From: Butyrivibrio sp. M55
GTDB lineage: Bacteria > Bacillota > Clostridia > Lachnospirales > Lachnospiraceae
DNA: 64,000 nt
Assembly: GCF_900116865.1 (NCBI RefSeq)
Contig: NZ_FPCD01000001.1
Span: 310,001 to 374,000 of the forward strand
Direction of reading: 5' to 3'
Part shown: positions 25,557 to 35,479 of the stretch, piece by piece
How positions within the stretch are numbered: the stretch's first letter is position 1
Layout: each line of letters begins with the position of its first letter
The notes under the pieces: model-generated
What the model saw: the letters and a program-made list of their open reading frames with translations, nothing else
What the model was told of the DNA's origin: nothing
Database searches by the model: none
Made by a program: the position numbers and the translations under genes

Positions 25557-26644
25557 CAATACTCGGTAATACAAATGTTAAGGTCAACGTTTTTCTCAAT
25601 TCCGGGGACTTTGCCCGACGCTGTATACTGCCAGATGTTAAAGTGATACGGATAATAAAGAGATGAGTTGTATTGTGCAAACCATATATCTCTGTTATCA
25701 ACGTTCTCCGCGTTCATAAGAACAGTGAACGACAAAAGATTGCCGTATACCATGGACTTATATCCCGCTTCTTCAACTCTGTTGCAAAAAACATTTGCAA
25801 CCTCTTCATATTCTTTTGCCGAAAGATTAAGTGTTCTGGCATTGTCTGAATCAGCCGATTCAATATCTATAACAACCGGATATGTTATCTTATAGGGCTC
25901 GATCATCTCGATAACATGATTGGCCTCTTCAAGCGCTTCTTCCTTGTTGATTGCCTGGGAATAAACATACACTCCGACATCAATTCCGTTCTCCGTCGCA
26001 CCCTTGATATTATCCTCAAAAGTCTCATCATCAATGATAAGTCCTTCGGTTATTCCTCTGTAGCATGCCCTTATAATGGCAAACTCAATCCCTGCGTTTT
26101 TAACCTTGGCCCAGTCAATCTTACCCTGAAACCTCGATACGTCAATTCCGTGCTTGTATTTAAAATCTTTCTTCTCGCCTTTGTACTGAAGAAAGCCCTT
26201 GTCATCAAACTCAAAATCATCGGGTTTAAAATCATGGTGCGCGATCTTGTCACTTATGGGAAAGAAATAATATCTGTTGTTTCTTGCAACAACAAGCTCA
26301 TCAGGGAAAAGAGACTTGAAAATAGAATTCGGTCCTTCTCCTTCTTCGAGTCTTTTCTTGATATCTTCTTTGAGAGCCCTGTCCGCATTTTCCGCAGCCT
26401 CGATCCTGGCTTCTTCGATACGACTACCCATCTCACCTTCAGTGAAAAAGTGCTCCTTGTCCATAGTATCAAGCTCGCTTTTCACAGCATCAGTCTCTCT
26501 CTGAAGAGATGCGTTCTTTATAAGAAGAACGATGCTGAAAGAAAGCGTCATGATAGCGACAAGGCTCATAAAAATAATAGACAACGTATTACGGGCGCCG
26601 CTTGCTCCCTTTTTTTCTCTTGAATCCGGAAGGTTATTACTCAT
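25556..26644 (-). CDS. Membrane-anchored GH25 lysozyme-like glycosidase
   Basis: One N-terminal membrane segment (about 23-44) after a polar basic start, then a coiled-coil-like stalk to about residue 100, and a GH25 domain (about 165-362). The catalytic-site stretches HGIDVSRFQGKIDW, FAIIRACYRG and VVIDIESAD carry the acidic residues expected for N-acetylmuramidases. With no cleavage site after the membrane segment it should stay anchored to the outer face, acting on peptidoglycan of the same cell. It lies between yitT (5 bp upstream) and araC (overlap). Confidence 0.92.
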   Translation of the reverse strand: MSNNLPDSREKKGASGARNTLSIIFMSLVAIMTLSFSIVLLIKNASLQRETDAVKSELDTMDKEHFFTEGEMGSRIEEARIEAAENADRALKEDIKKRLEEGEGPNSIFKSLFPDELVVARNNRYYFFPISDKIAHHDFKPDDFEFDDKGFLQYKGEKKDFKYKHGIDVSRFQGKIDWAKVKNAGIEFAIIRACYRGITEGLIIDDETFEDNIKGATENGIDVGVYVYSQAINKEEALEEANHVIEMIEPYKITYPVVIDIESADSDNARTLNLSAKEYEEVANVFCNRVEEAGYKSMVYGNLLSFTVLMNAENVDNRDIWFAQYNSSLYYPYHFNIWQYTASGKVPGIEKNVDLNICITEY

Positions 26645-26649
26645 AATCT

Positions 26650-27525
26650 CTACATTCTCTCATCAAAATAGCTCTTATAGCCTTCTCCGAAAATCTCGCT
26701 AGCACTCGTAACGATCATGAATGCATTTGGATCTTCATCTCTGACAACATCTTCCGCCATAGGTGAAAGCCTTTTTTTAACTGCACACATAATAACTTTT
26801 TTCTTTTCTCCGCTATATGCTCCCTGTCCGAAAACGTGAGTCGCACCTATATCAAGTTCCTCCAGAAGTCTTGCCGTTATGGCATCCGGATTATCTGAAA
26901 TAATATAGATAAGCTTTGCTCCGTCTCTTCCGTAAAGCACAATATCAAGAATAAAGGACGTGATCATTACAGAAAGGAAGGAGTACATAGCAGCGGCTAC
27001 ATCATTAAATACAATCGCCGCAACAAACAATACTCCGATATCTGTAAGAATATACAAAACGCCCGTTTTTACATGCGGATACTTAAGTCTGAGAATCTTT
27101 ATAATTACATCTGTGCCTCCGCTTGTTGCATGGCATTTAAAAATAAGGCCTATTGCAATTGCAGTCAAAGCACTTCCGAATGTAACACCAAGAATCTTAT
27201 CTCGGATTACATAATCAGAAAAAAACTTCGTGCAAAAATCGGTGAAGATCGAGATCATCGACGTTGCATAGATTGTTGAAATCGTAAACCTCATTCCAAA
27301 TTTCCAAATAGCAAGAATAAGGATCGGAATATTCATCAGCCAGAACCAAAGACCTGTTCCGATTCCCACAACTCGGTTAAGAACAATGGCAAGTCCCGTA
27401 AGACCGCCCGGTGCTATATCGTTTGGATCGATAAGCATACTTGTTCCAACTCCGTAAAGCAAAGCCCCAAAGGTTATTATCAGATACTCAATGCACCTTC
27501 TTTTTGCACTAATTGTTTTACTCAT
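26650..27525 (-). CDS. YitT family membrane protein (DUF161 + DUF2179)
   Basis: A 291-residue protein with about five or six membrane segments. The family signature is visible as GALLYGVGTSMLIDPNDIAPGG and CHATSGGTDVIIKIL. The C-terminal soluble domain (about 215-291) is of DUF2179 type. The transport or signalling role of YitT proteins is not established. It follows ilvA by 4 bp and precedes the GH25 gene by 5 bp. Confidence 0.92.
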   Translation of the reverse strand: MSKTISAKRRCIEYLIITFGALLYGVGTSMLIDPNDIAPGGLTGLAIVLNRVVGIGTGLWFWLMNIPILILAIWKFGMRFTISTIYATSMISIFTDFCTKFFSDYVIRDKILGVTFGSALTAIAIGLIFKCHATSGGTDVIIKILRLKYPHVKTGVLYILTDIGVLFVAAIVFNDVAAAMYSFLSVMITSFILDIVLYGRDGAKLIYIISDNPDAITARLLEELDIGATHVFGQGAYSGEKKKVIMCAVKKRLSPMAEDVVRDEDPNAFMIVTSASEIFGEGYKSYFDERM

Positions 27526-27529
27526 TTCT

Positions 27530-28756
27530 TTATATATTTGTCCTTACAATTTTTGGTTTGAAGCCTTTCTCGGTAAGAGCATTAAGAATCTGCTCCTTAT
27601 GCTCGCTTCCGAACGCTTCAAGTGTTATACGAAGCTCAACCGCAGCATTTCTGTTGATTGAAACAAACTGGTTGTGCTCGAGTTTGATAACGTTTCCGTT
27701 CACCTCAGCGATAATACCGGATACTCTTGAAAGCTCACCCGGCTTGTCGGGAAGAAGTACAGAAACGGTAAAGATTCTGTCTCTCATGATAAGACCCTGC
27801 TGTACGACTGAAGACATTGTGATAATGTCCATATTTCCGCCGGAAAGAACGCAGGCAATCTTCTTATCCTTACAATCAAGCTGCTTAAGCGCAGCAACAG
27901 ACAAAAGTCCGGAGTTCTCAACAACCATCTTGTGATTCTCGACCATATCAAGGAAAGAAACAACAAGATCTTCATCGGGAACAGCGATGATATCATCGAT
28001 ATTCTTGGTAAGATAAGGGAATATCTTTTCTCCGGGTGTCTTAACAGCAGTACCGTCGGCAATTGTGTTTACACCGGGAAGTGTAACAACATGTCCTGCC
28101 TTTATCGATTCCTGCATACAATTTGCTCCCGCAGGCTCAACACCGATTACTTTAACCTTGGGATTAAGAAGCTTTGCAAGTGTTGAAACACCTGTCGCAA
28201 GTCCGCCTCCGCCGATGGGAACAAGAATATAATCTACTGTGGGAAGTTCTTTGATGATCTCCATTGCAATGGTTCCCTGACCTGTCGCAACATCAAGATC
28301 GTCAAACGGATGCACCATTGTGTATCCATGTTCTTCCGCGAGCTTACAAGCGTGCTCATAAGCTTCGTCATATACATTTCCATGAAGAACAACTTCAGCG
28401 CCAAGCGCCTTTGTTCTGTTAACTTTGATAAGAGGAGTCGAAGTCGGCATCACAATAGTAGCTTTTACACCATAGCACTTTGCAGCATAAGCAACTCCCT
28501 GCGCATGATTTCCGGCAGAAGCCGTTATAAGTCCCTTCTTTCTCTCTTCATCAGAAAGCGTCGTGATCTTATAATAAGCACCTCTTACCTTATATGCTCC
28601 GGTTCTCTGGAGGTTTTCGGGTTTTAAATAAACCTTGTTGCCTGTACTGTTGCTCCAGTAATCACTGTAAATAAGCTTGGTTTCAAGTGTAACTTTTTTT
28701 ACAGCGTCATAAGCTTCTTCAAATTTTTCAAGTGTCATTTTAGATTCTTCAGCCAT
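27530..28756 (-). CDS. ilvA: Threonine ammonia-lyase (threonine dehydratase) with ACT domain
   Basis: A PLP enzyme that deaminates threonine to 2-oxobutanoate, the first step of isoleucine synthesis or threonine breakdown. The PLP lysine lies in GAYKVRGAY near residue 55; SAGNHAQGVAYAA and the phosphate-binding GGGGLATG follow. The last ~75 residues are an ACT domain (TVSVLLPDKPGELSRVSGII), suggesting amino-acid control. At 408 residues with a single ACT domain it is closer to the short TdcB-like form than to the ~510-residue biosynthetic IlvA, so catabolic use is possible. Confidence 0.92.
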   Translation of the reverse strand: MAEESKMTLEKFEEAYDAVKKVTLETKLIYSDYWSNSTGNKVYLKPENLQRTGAYKVRGAYYKITTLSDEERKKGLITASAGNHAQGVAYAAKCYGVKATIVMPTSTPLIKVNRTKALGAEVVLHGNVYDEAYEHACKLAEEHGYTMVHPFDDLDVATGQGTIAMEIIKELPTVDYILVPIGGGGLATGVSTLAKLLNPKVKVIGVEPAGANCMQESIKAGHVVTLPGVNTIADGTAVKTPGEKIFPYLTKNIDDIIAVPDEDLVVSFLDMVENHKMVVENSGLLSVAALKQLDCKDKKIACVLSGGNMDIITMSSVVQQGLIMRDRIFTVSVLLPDKPGELSRVSGIIAEVNGNVIKLEHNQFVSINRNAAVELRITLEAFGSEHKEQILNALTEKGFKPKIVRTNI

Positions 28757-28779
28757 TTCTTCTATCTCCCAACTTATAT

Positions 28780-29694
28780 TTATGAAAATAATGCATCTAC
28801 AAACTGATCGGAGTCAAATCTTTCCAAGTCGTCTATAGCTTCACCTACGCCGATATACTTGACCGGAATGTTAAGCTCTGAAACTATAGCAACAGCAATT
28901 CCTCCCTTTGCAGTGCCATCAAGCTTGGTAAGTATAATACCCGTAAGGTCTGCGGCTTCGCCGAATTCCCTTGCCTGCATTATAGCGTTCTGACCTGTGG
29001 TTCCGTCAAGAACAATAAAGTTCTCCCTGCAAACATCACCTAGTTCCTTATCAAGGATCCTGTTCATCTTGGACAATTCATCCATAAGATTCTTCTTATT
29101 GTGAAGTCTGCCGGCAGTATCAACTATCAGAATATCGCAATCCCTTGACTTAAAAGCGAAAGCGGCATCATAAATAACACTTCCCGGATCTCCGCCTTCT
29201 TTTCCGCAGATAATCGGAGTTCCGGCTCTGTCTGCCCACTCCTTCAACTGCTCTGTAGCGGCCGCCCTGTATGTATCAGCAGCTGCGATAAGAACTTTTT
29301 TGCCCTTATTCTTATAAATAGCCGCAAGTTTTCCTACAGATGTAGTCTTTCCGACACCGTTTACGCCGATAACAAAGATAACTGTCTTCTTATCTTCAAA
29401 ATCATAGGCATCTTCGCCGGTTCTCATCTGTTCTCTGATATTTTCCACAAGAAGTTTCTTACACTCCGCAGGGTCTGAGACATGCTTTTCCTTGACCTGC
29501 TTGCGGAGGCTGTCAATGATCTTACTGGTTGCATCGATGCCGATGTCACCCATGATAAGCGTCTCTTCAAGCTCCTCGTAGAAGTCATCGTCTATATTTG
29601 AAAATCCGTTAAAGACATTGTCTATGCCCTTAGCGATATTTTCTCTTGTTTTGGACAATCCTTGCTGTAATTTTGCAAAAAAACCATTAGCCAT
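28780..29694 (-). CDS. ftsY: Signal recognition particle receptor FtsY
   Basis: The SRP receptor GTPase at the membrane and partner of Ffh. The NG domain has P-loop GVNGVGKTTS near residue 114, DTAGRLHNK and TKLDGTAKGG. The N-terminal A domain is very short, only about 25 residues with an amphipathic basic start, as in many Firmicutes. At 304 residues it is complete. The start overlaps the smc stop by one base (TGATG), the conserved rnc-smc-ftsY order. Confidence 0.97.
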   Translation of the reverse strand: MANGFFAKLQQGLSKTRENIAKGIDNVFNGFSNIDDDFYEELEETLIMGDIGIDATSKIIDSLRKQVKEKHVSDPAECKKLLVENIREQMRTGEDAYDFEDKKTVIFVIGVNGVGKTTSVGKLAAIYKNKGKKVLIAAADTYRAAATEQLKEWADRAGTPIICGKEGGDPGSVIYDAAFAFKSRDCDILIVDTAGRLHNKKNLMDELSKMNRILDKELGDVCRENFIVLDGTTGQNAIMQAREFGEAADLTGIILTKLDGTAKGGIAVAIVSELNIPVKYIGVGEAIDDLERFDSDQFVDALFS

Positions 29695-32600
29695 CAGTTG
29701 CTGAGCTCCTTATCGATAAGATTTACGCTTACAAGTGTTGATACGCCTTTTTCCTGCATCGTAATACCGTAAAGTCTGTCGGCACTTTCCATTGTACCAC
29801 GACGGTGCGTAATTACAATGAACTGTGTATTGGAAAGCTTGTGCAAATATTTTGCAAAACGTACAACGTTGTTTTCATCAAGTGCCGCTTCAATCTCATC
29901 AAGAAGACAGAATGGCGAAGGTTTGAGGTTCTGAATGGCAAAAAGAAGCGCAATAGCGGTAAGTGCTTTCTCTCCACCGGACATCTGCATCATATTTACA
30001 AGCTTCTTTCCGGGCGGCTGAGCATTGATCTTGATTCCCGCTTCAAGGATATCTTCATCCTCCGCAAGTTCAAGCGTTCCCTTTCCTCCACCGAACATTT
30101 CCTTAAATACCTGGTCGAACTCAGTATTTATGAGCTTAAACTGCTCCATAAACTGCTTTCTCATAGACTCATCAAGATCGTTGATGATCTCTTTGAGCTG
30201 TCTCTCAGCTTCGATAAGGTCATCGTGCTGAGTCTTCATAAATGTATATCTCTCCATGAGGTTCTTGTAGTCCTCAATGGCATTTACATTGACATCGCCA
30301 AGTTTTCTGATCGAATCCTTCAAAGAGTGTATCTCTCGTCTCATAGAAGGAACATCATTCATTTCCTCATCGCGAAGTTCTGCGGCATCAGACAATGTGA
30401 TCTCATACTCATTCCACATGTAATTGATCTGTGACTCGATTGCCTCTTCGCATTTTTCCTTCTTGGAAGTAAGTCTTATAACTTCTTTATCAAGGTCGGA
30501 CATCTGCTTATTCAGATCTTCCGTCTTTCCAAAGAACTCCTTCTGGGCCTCGGAAAGATTATTCTTAATCTCTTTCTTCTCTTCAAGTTCCTTGGTGGCA
30601 TCCGACTGAACATCCAAAGATGCCTCGATCGTCAGCCTGATTTCTTCAATGTCTTTCTTATTCTGCTCAAGAAGTCTTGCGTTCTCATTCATCGATTCAA
30701 TGATCTCAGCAAGAGCTTTCTCTTCGGTCTCGATATCTTCATTTACACGATCGACATTCTGCTGATAGAATTCCTGCTTCTGATGACTCTTCTCGTATTC
30801 GATCTCTTTTACGGAGACAGCGTCATTTTCACGTTCTTCAACAGCGTGCAGCTCTTCAAGCATAGCCTTGAACTTCTCAACCTGCTCGGTACAGATCTTC
30901 TCTGTATTCTCAGACTCTGTGAGAGCAGAGAGAGCTTCCTCTTTCTCAGCTTCAATCTCTGCAACCTTTGTCTCTATCTCATCGTTTTCAGCCTTAAGGT
31001 CGCTGTAGTTACCCTTTTGCTCTTCCTGTCTGGCTTCCTCGTTTTCAACGTTAAGTCTTGCCGTATTCTGAGCAATAAACTTACCCTGAAGTTCTGTGCG
31101 AAGTTCCTCGGAAAGAGTACGAAGTTCATTTCGCTTTTCCTTGGCCTCAGCGATCTCAGCCTGAAGTCTGTCGATCTGTTCCTTATAATTCTTAACATTA
31201 AGCTCCATATCGTCCATCTCACGACGTCTTCCAAGGAGATTACTGTTATTCTTAAAAGCACCACCACTGATAGCTCCGCCGGGAACAAGAAGTTCACCCT
31301 CGAGAGTTACCATTCTGACGGTATATCTGTATTTTCTGGCTATCTTTACGGCATTGTCGATATTATCAACTGCGACGATTCTTCCAAGCATAGCCTTTGC
31401 CACACTCTTGTACTTGGGATCAGTGTTTACAAGTTCATCCGCCATGCCAAGTACACCCTCTTCGTTAAGAGCTTCCTTAGCCTTTAATTCAGGGGGATTA
31501 TCAAGAGATGTAAGAGGTAAAAATGTCGCTCTACCTGCCCTTGATTCCTTGAGGTACGCGATCATCTTCTTCGCGGTCTCTTCATCGTCGGTAACAATAT
31601 TCTGAATATTACCTCCAAGAGCAACCTCAATAGCAGTCTCATATTTTGGTTCGGTTTTAATAATGTCGGCTACAACACCGATAATTCCGGGTACGGTGTC
31701 CTTCCTCTCCATTACCTTCTTAACGCTTCCGCCATATCCTTCATATCTCTCGGTAATATTGGCAAGAGCATCAAGTCTTGATTTTTCCTGCTGATAAAGT
31801 CCTTGAGTTTTTCTAAGCTCAGCATCCTTGCGGGACATTTCTTCTCTGATAGCCACGATTTCCTGATCCGTAGCTTTCTGTTTCTTGTTCATCTCAGAGA
31901 TCTCAGCGGTTATCGCATCGAACTCATCCCTTAATTTCTTGATCGTTTCTTCCTGTCTGGATTCATCGGACTGCGCACGAACAAGCTTACCGGTAAGTTC
32001 AGCCTTTCTGATGTTCACCTGTTCCTTCATTGTATCAAGGGAACTAAGCTTGGACTTAATGGTAGCTCTTGTATTAAGGGTCTCTATGATAGTGCTCTTG
32101 CACTCTTCAATCTGTTCGTTGATCTCGCCGATCTGATTAAGGACTTTATCAAGCTCTTTTCTCGCTTCATCCTTACTTTCAAGGAGTCTTGCAACTTCTG
32201 CGTCAATCTCCTCTTTTTCCTGCAAATACTTCTCTTTTTCTTTATTCTTATCGGCAATCTTAGTCTGCTCATCATTAATTCTTGTCTTGAAATGAGCATC
32301 GTTTGAGGATGCGGAATTGATCTTCTCATTAAGGATTCCGATCTGACCCTCAAGCTTTTCTTTTTTAACAGAAGAATCCGTGATCTTTGCCCTTGCTTCG
32401 TCTATCTCCGCATCAATCTGTTCAAGCTTCTTCTGGATATTTTCATATTCTTCCTTGGCCTTCTCATAATTATTCTTTGACTCGCTCAAAGACTCCGTTG
32501 CTATAAGAAGGTTCTTTCCTGCTTCTTCAAGCTGTTCCTTCTGATTCTTATTCTCAACAAGGAACATATTCACATCGAGAGTCTTAAGTCTCTCTCTGTA

Positions 32601-33251
32601 TTTCAAATACTCTTTGGCCTTCTCGGACTGTTTCTCCAAAGGCCCTGTCTGTTTCTCCAGCTCAGCGAGAATATCGCTTATTCTGGTAAGATTTATCTTT
32701 TCTTCAGCGAGCTTTTTAACCGCAGTTTCTTTTCTGGATTTAAACTTAACGATACCTGCAGCCTCGTCAAAAAGATTTCTTCTGTCCTCAGGCTTACTTG
32801 AGAGGATCTGATCGATCTGACCCTGTCCGATAATGGAATATCCCTCTTTACCGATACCGGTATCCATAAACAGCTCGTTTACGTCCTTAAGACGACATAC
32901 AGAGCCGTTGATCATATATTCACTCTCTCCCGAACGGTATAAGCGTCTGGAAACAGTAACTTCATCATAATCTATTGCAAGTGAATGGTCGGAATTATCA
33001 AGTGTGATGGCAACAAAAGCATAGCCCAGCGGTTTTCTGAGCTCTGTTCCCGAGAAAATAACGTCCTGCATGGATCCGCCTCGGAGCTGCTTGATACGCT
33101 GCTCACCGAGAACCCACCTTACGGCGTCCGCGACATTACTCTTTCCTGAGCCGTTAGGTCCGACGATTCCGGTAATGCCGTTGTGAAAATCGAATTTTAT
33201 TTTATTGGCAAATGATTTAAAACCATGAATCTCAATACTTTTTAAATACAT
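29694..33251 (-). CDS. smc: Chromosome segregation ATPase SMC
   Basis: The core of condensin: a 1185-residue protein with Walker A GPNGSGKSN near residue 32, long coiled coils (about 165-500 and 665-1000), a hinge domain near 510-660 (GIIGVVADIIKTEP, RATFLPLTSL), and the C-terminal signature MSGGEKALTAIALLF with Walker B FCLLDEIEAALDE. It compacts and segregates the chromosome with ScpA and ScpB, which are not in this window. The start overlaps the rnc stop and the stop overlaps the ftsY start. Confidence 0.98.
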   Translation of the reverse strand: MYLKSIEIHGFKSFANKIKFDFHNGITGIVGPNGSGKSNVADAVRWVLGEQRIKQLRGGSMQDVIFSGTELRKPLGYAFVAITLDNSDHSLAIDYDEVTVSRRLYRSGESEYMINGSVCRLKDVNELFMDTGIGKEGYSIIGQGQIDQILSSKPEDRRNLFDEAAGIVKFKSRKETAVKKLAEEKINLTRISDILAELEKQTGPLEKQSEKAKEYLKYRERLKTLDVNMFLVENKNQKEQLEEAGKNLLIATESLSESKNNYEKAKEEYENIQKKLEQIDAEIDEARAKITDSSVKKEKLEGQIGILNEKINSASSNDAHFKTRINDEQTKIADKNKEKEKYLQEKEEIDAEVARLLESKDEARKELDKVLNQIGEINEQIEECKSTIIETLNTRATIKSKLSSLDTMKEQVNIRKAELTGKLVRAQSDESRQEETIKKLRDEFDAITAEISEMNKKQKATDQEIVAIREEMSRKDAELRKTQGLYQQEKSRLDALANITERYEGYGGSVKKVMERKDTVPGIIGVVADIIKTEPKYETAIEVALGGNIQNIVTDDEETAKKMIAYLKESRAGRATFLPLTSLDNPPELKAKEALNEEGVLGMADELVNTDPKYKSVAKAMLGRIVAVDNIDNAVKIARKYRYTVRMVTLEGELLVPGGAISGGAFKNNSNLLGRRREMDDMELNVKNYKEQIDRLQAEIAEAKEKRNELRTLSEELRTELQGKFIAQNTARLNVENEEARQEEQKGNYSDLKAENDEIETKVAEIEAEKEEALSALTESENTEKICTEQVEKFKAMLEELHAVEERENDAVSVKEIEYEKSHQKQEFYQQNVDRVNEDIETEEKALAEIIESMNENARLLEQNKKDIEEIRLTIEASLDVQSDATKELEEKKEIKNNLSEAQKEFFGKTEDLNKQMSDLDKEVIRLTSKKEKCEEAIESQINYMWNEYEITLSDAAELRDEEMNDVPSMRREIHSLKDSIRKLGDVNVNAIEDYKNLMERYTFMKTQHDDLIEAERQLKEIINDLDESMRKQFMEQFKLINTEFDQVFKEMFGGGKGTLELAEDEDILEAGIKINAQPPGKKLVNMMQMSGGEKALTAIALLFAIQNLKPSPFCLLDEIEAALDENNVVRFAKYLHKLSNTQFIVITHRRGTMESADRLYGITMQEKGVSTLVSVNLIDKELSN

Positions 33252-33946
33252 TATTTCTTTTTGTTCAAAGTAAGAACCGCCTGATATGCCGCCTGTTGTT
33301 CAGCACTTTTCTTGGTTCTACCAGTCCCTTCTCCCATATTCTTATCTGCTACAAAAACACGAACCTTGAACATTTTATCATGTTCAGGGCCACTTTCGCC
33401 ACAAGTTTCATATCTCACAGTGCCAAGCTTCTGACTCTGCACAAGCTCCTGCAAAGTAGACTTGTTGTCATTGTACATCTGATAGGATTCAGCATTGCTA
33501 AGAACATACTTATCAATGAACTTCTTTGACTCATCAAAACCGCCGTCCAGATAAAGAGCTCCGATAACAGCCTCCATAACATCGGCAATAATGGACTCCT
33601 TATTTCTTCCACCGGTCGCCTCTTCGCCTTTTCCAAACTGAATATAATTTTTAAGATCAATCTGAAGAGAATCATGATAAAGAGCAGGCTCGCAAACAAG
33701 TGCAGCCCTTATCTTAGACATCTCGCCCTCTTTCTTTTCCGGAAATGTCTTAAAAAGATATTCACTGGAGATCATCTCCAAAATGGCATCTCCCAAAAAT
33801 TCAAGGCGTTCATAATCATGCTTCTTATTGATCTTGTGCTCATTCACATAAGAGCTGTGTGTAAGAGCCTCGATAATAAGAGCTTTGTTGTTGAATTTAT
33901 AACCGATAGTCTGTTCCAGTCTGCTGATGTCATTTTCCGTTAACAT
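33251..33946 (-). CDS. rnc: Ribonuclease III
   Basis: Cleaves double-stranded RNA in rRNA processing and mRNA decay. The nuclease signature ERLEFLGDAILEMI near residue 45 and the double-stranded RNA-binding domain (about 155-231, ending AEQQAAYQAVLTL) are clear. I start at the ATG at 33946, with GAGG five bases upstream, rather than at the GTG two codons earlier. The gene follows the acpP terminator and probably heads a transcript running through smc, ftsY, ilvA, yitT, GH25 and araC. Confidence 0.96.
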   Translation of the reverse strand: MLTENDISRLEQTIGYKFNNKALIIEALTHSSYVNEHKINKKHDYERLEFLGDAILEMISSEYLFKTFPEKKEGEMSKIRAALVCEPALYHDSLQIDLKNYIQFGKGEEATGGRNKESIIADVMEAVIGALYLDGGFDESKKFIDKYVLSNAESYQMYNDNKSTLQELVQSQKLGTVRYETCGESGPEHDKMFKVRVFVADKNMGEGTGRTKKSAEQQAAYQAVLTLNKKK

Positions 33947-33978
33947 AGTCACCTCGAAAAGTGTTTAGAATAAAATAG

Positions 33979-34004
33979 AAAAGAGGCAGTTATAATGCTG
34001 CCTC
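33979..34004 (-). terminator. acpP terminator
   Basis: A perfect 7-bp stem, GAGGCAG (33983-33989) with CTGCCTC (33998-34004), is followed by TTTTC on the minus strand, 30 bp after the acpP stop. Confidence 0.82.
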
Positions 34005-34033
34005 AGATAATACAAACAAAAATCAATTGAGAA

Positions 34034-34270
34034 TTACTTAGTTTCTATTGCAGCCTTCAAAAGCTCAACAGCTTCCCCAACAGTTTTGATATTTTCAGTC
34101 TTCTCAGGCTCTATCTGAACATCAAATTCGTCCTCAAGGCCCATAATAATCTGAAAAAGATCGAGAGAATCAGCTCCGAGATCCTCTGTGAATGTTGTCT
34201 CCATCTTGATTTCCTCAGGATCAACATTGAGTACGCTGGCAATAACTTCTTTCATTTTCTCAAATTCCAT
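34034..34270 (-). CDS. acpP: Acyl carrier protein
   Basis: Carries growing fatty acyl chains on a 4'-phosphopantetheine attached to Ser35 in LGADSLDLFQ. It is acidic with 78 residues, typical for AcpP. I start at the ATG at 34270, which follows GGAGG, instead of seven codons upstream. plsX lies 76 bp before it on the same strand, giving the familiar plsX-acpP-rnc order. Confidence 0.97.
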   Translation of the reverse strand: MEFEKMKEVIASVLNVDPEEIKMETTFTEDLGADSLDLFQIIMGLEDEFDVQIEPEKTENIKTVGEAVELLKAAIETK

Positions 34271-34346
34271 AAAACTTTTCCTCCACTGCATGGCAGCTTT
34301 TTTATTTCTTTTTTAAGCGACTTCACAACAATCTAAGCAGAAAACA

Positions 34347-35354
34347 TTATTCCTGTGAGATCTTAGCGCTGATCTTCTCGCTTATTTTTTGCTCTGTGAA
34401 AGTTACACACTGTAATATTGAATTCTTGATCTCAATATCACTTGAACTTCCGTGAGTCTTAACGACAAGCCCCTTTAATCCAAGCATGGGTGCTCCGCCG
34501 TGCTTCTCAAGGCTGTAATTGCCAAGAGTCTTCTTAAGGTCGTCTTTGATAAGAAGCGCTCCTATCTTGCTCTTAAGACTTGACATAAGTCCCTTCTTAA
34601 TAACGTTGACGAGAGATTTTGCAACACCCTCGTACATCTTAAGAATAACATTTCCTGTAAAAGCTTCGCAGACAATAATATCGGCATAGCCCGCAGGAAT
34701 GTCCCTTGCCTCGATACTTCCGATAAAGTTGATATCGGGACAGTTTTTCAAAAGAGGGAATGTCTCCTTAACAAGCGCATTTCCCTTCTCCTCTTCAGCT
34801 CCGATATTGACAATCGCAACCGTGGGATTCTTGATTCCCATGATGTTCTCCATATAAACGGTTCCCATCTTAGCAAACTGAACAAGATGATTTGCTCTTG
34901 CATCAACATTTGCTCCGCAATCGATCAAAAGAGAATTACCCTTCTCTGTAGGAATAAGAGGAGCAAGTGGTGCTCTGTCTACTCCCTTAAGTCTTCCGAC
35001 AATTATCTGGCCGCCAACTAGTGTGGCTCCGGTGCTTCCCGCAGATACATAAGCATCCGCTTCACCGTGATTCACCATATACATAGCCTTAACTATTGAT
35101 GAATCTTTTTTGGTCCTGATAGCCAAAACCGGCGGTTCCGCCATCTCTATGACTTCTGTTGCATCAACGATTTCAATTCTGTTTTTATCGTAGCTGTATG
35201 CAGAAAGTTCTTTCTCCAGAACCTCTTTCTTACCGACAAGAAACACTTTGAGAGCATTTGATTCGGCTACTGCCTCAACCGCTCCCTTGACCGTTGCAAC
35301 AGGTGCATTGTCTCCACCCATAGCATCAACGGCAACACGTACAAGTTCCGACAT
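34347..35354 (-). CDS. plsX: Phosphate acyltransferase PlsX
   Basis: Converts acyl-ACP to acyl-phosphate, the substrate of PlsY at the start of this window. The 335-residue sequence shows VAVDAMGGDNAP at the N-terminus, SAGSTGATLVGG and CEAFTGNVILK, all characteristic. It has its own promoter whose -35 box sits in the rpmF terminator. acpP follows. Confidence 0.97.
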   Translation of the reverse strand: MSELVRVAVDAMGGDNAPVATVKGAVEAVAESNALKVFLVGKKEVLEKELSAYSYDKNRIEIVDATEVIEMAEPPVLAIRTKKDSSIVKAMYMVNHGEADAYVSAGSTGATLVGGQIIVGRLKGVDRAPLAPLIPTEKGNSLLIDCGANVDARANHLVQFAKMGTVYMENIMGIKNPTVAIVNIGAEEEKGNALVKETFPLLKNCPDINFIGSIEARDIPAGYADIIVCEAFTGNVILKMYEGVAKSLVNVIKKGLMSSLKSKIGALLIKDDLKKTLGNYSLEKHGGAPMLGLKGLVVKTHGSSSDIEIKNSILQCVTFTEQKISEKISAKISQE

Positions 35355-35387
35355 ATTCGGGACCTCCTATTAAATTGAACTTATTTT

Positions 35388-35416
35388 AATATACTAGAGT
35401 GAATGACAAAAATCAA
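35388..35416 (-). promoter_or_regulatory. plsX promoter with -35 at the rpmF terminator
   Basis: TTGATT (35411-35416) and TATATT (35388-35393) on the minus strand are spaced 17 bp. The -35 box overlaps the end of the rpmF terminator stem. Confidence 0.6.
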
Positions 35417-35443
35417 GGCTTTCCGACATAGCCGGAAAGCCTT
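35411..35443 (-). terminator. rpmF terminator
   Basis: A perfect 11-bp stem, AAGGCTTTCCG (35415-35425) with CGGAAAGCCTT (35433-35443), is followed by a GATTTTTG stretch on the minus strand, between rpmF and plsX. Confidence 0.85.
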
Positions 35444-35479
35444 TAAATTCTGACTTTATGAGGTCATACCAAAAGTATA

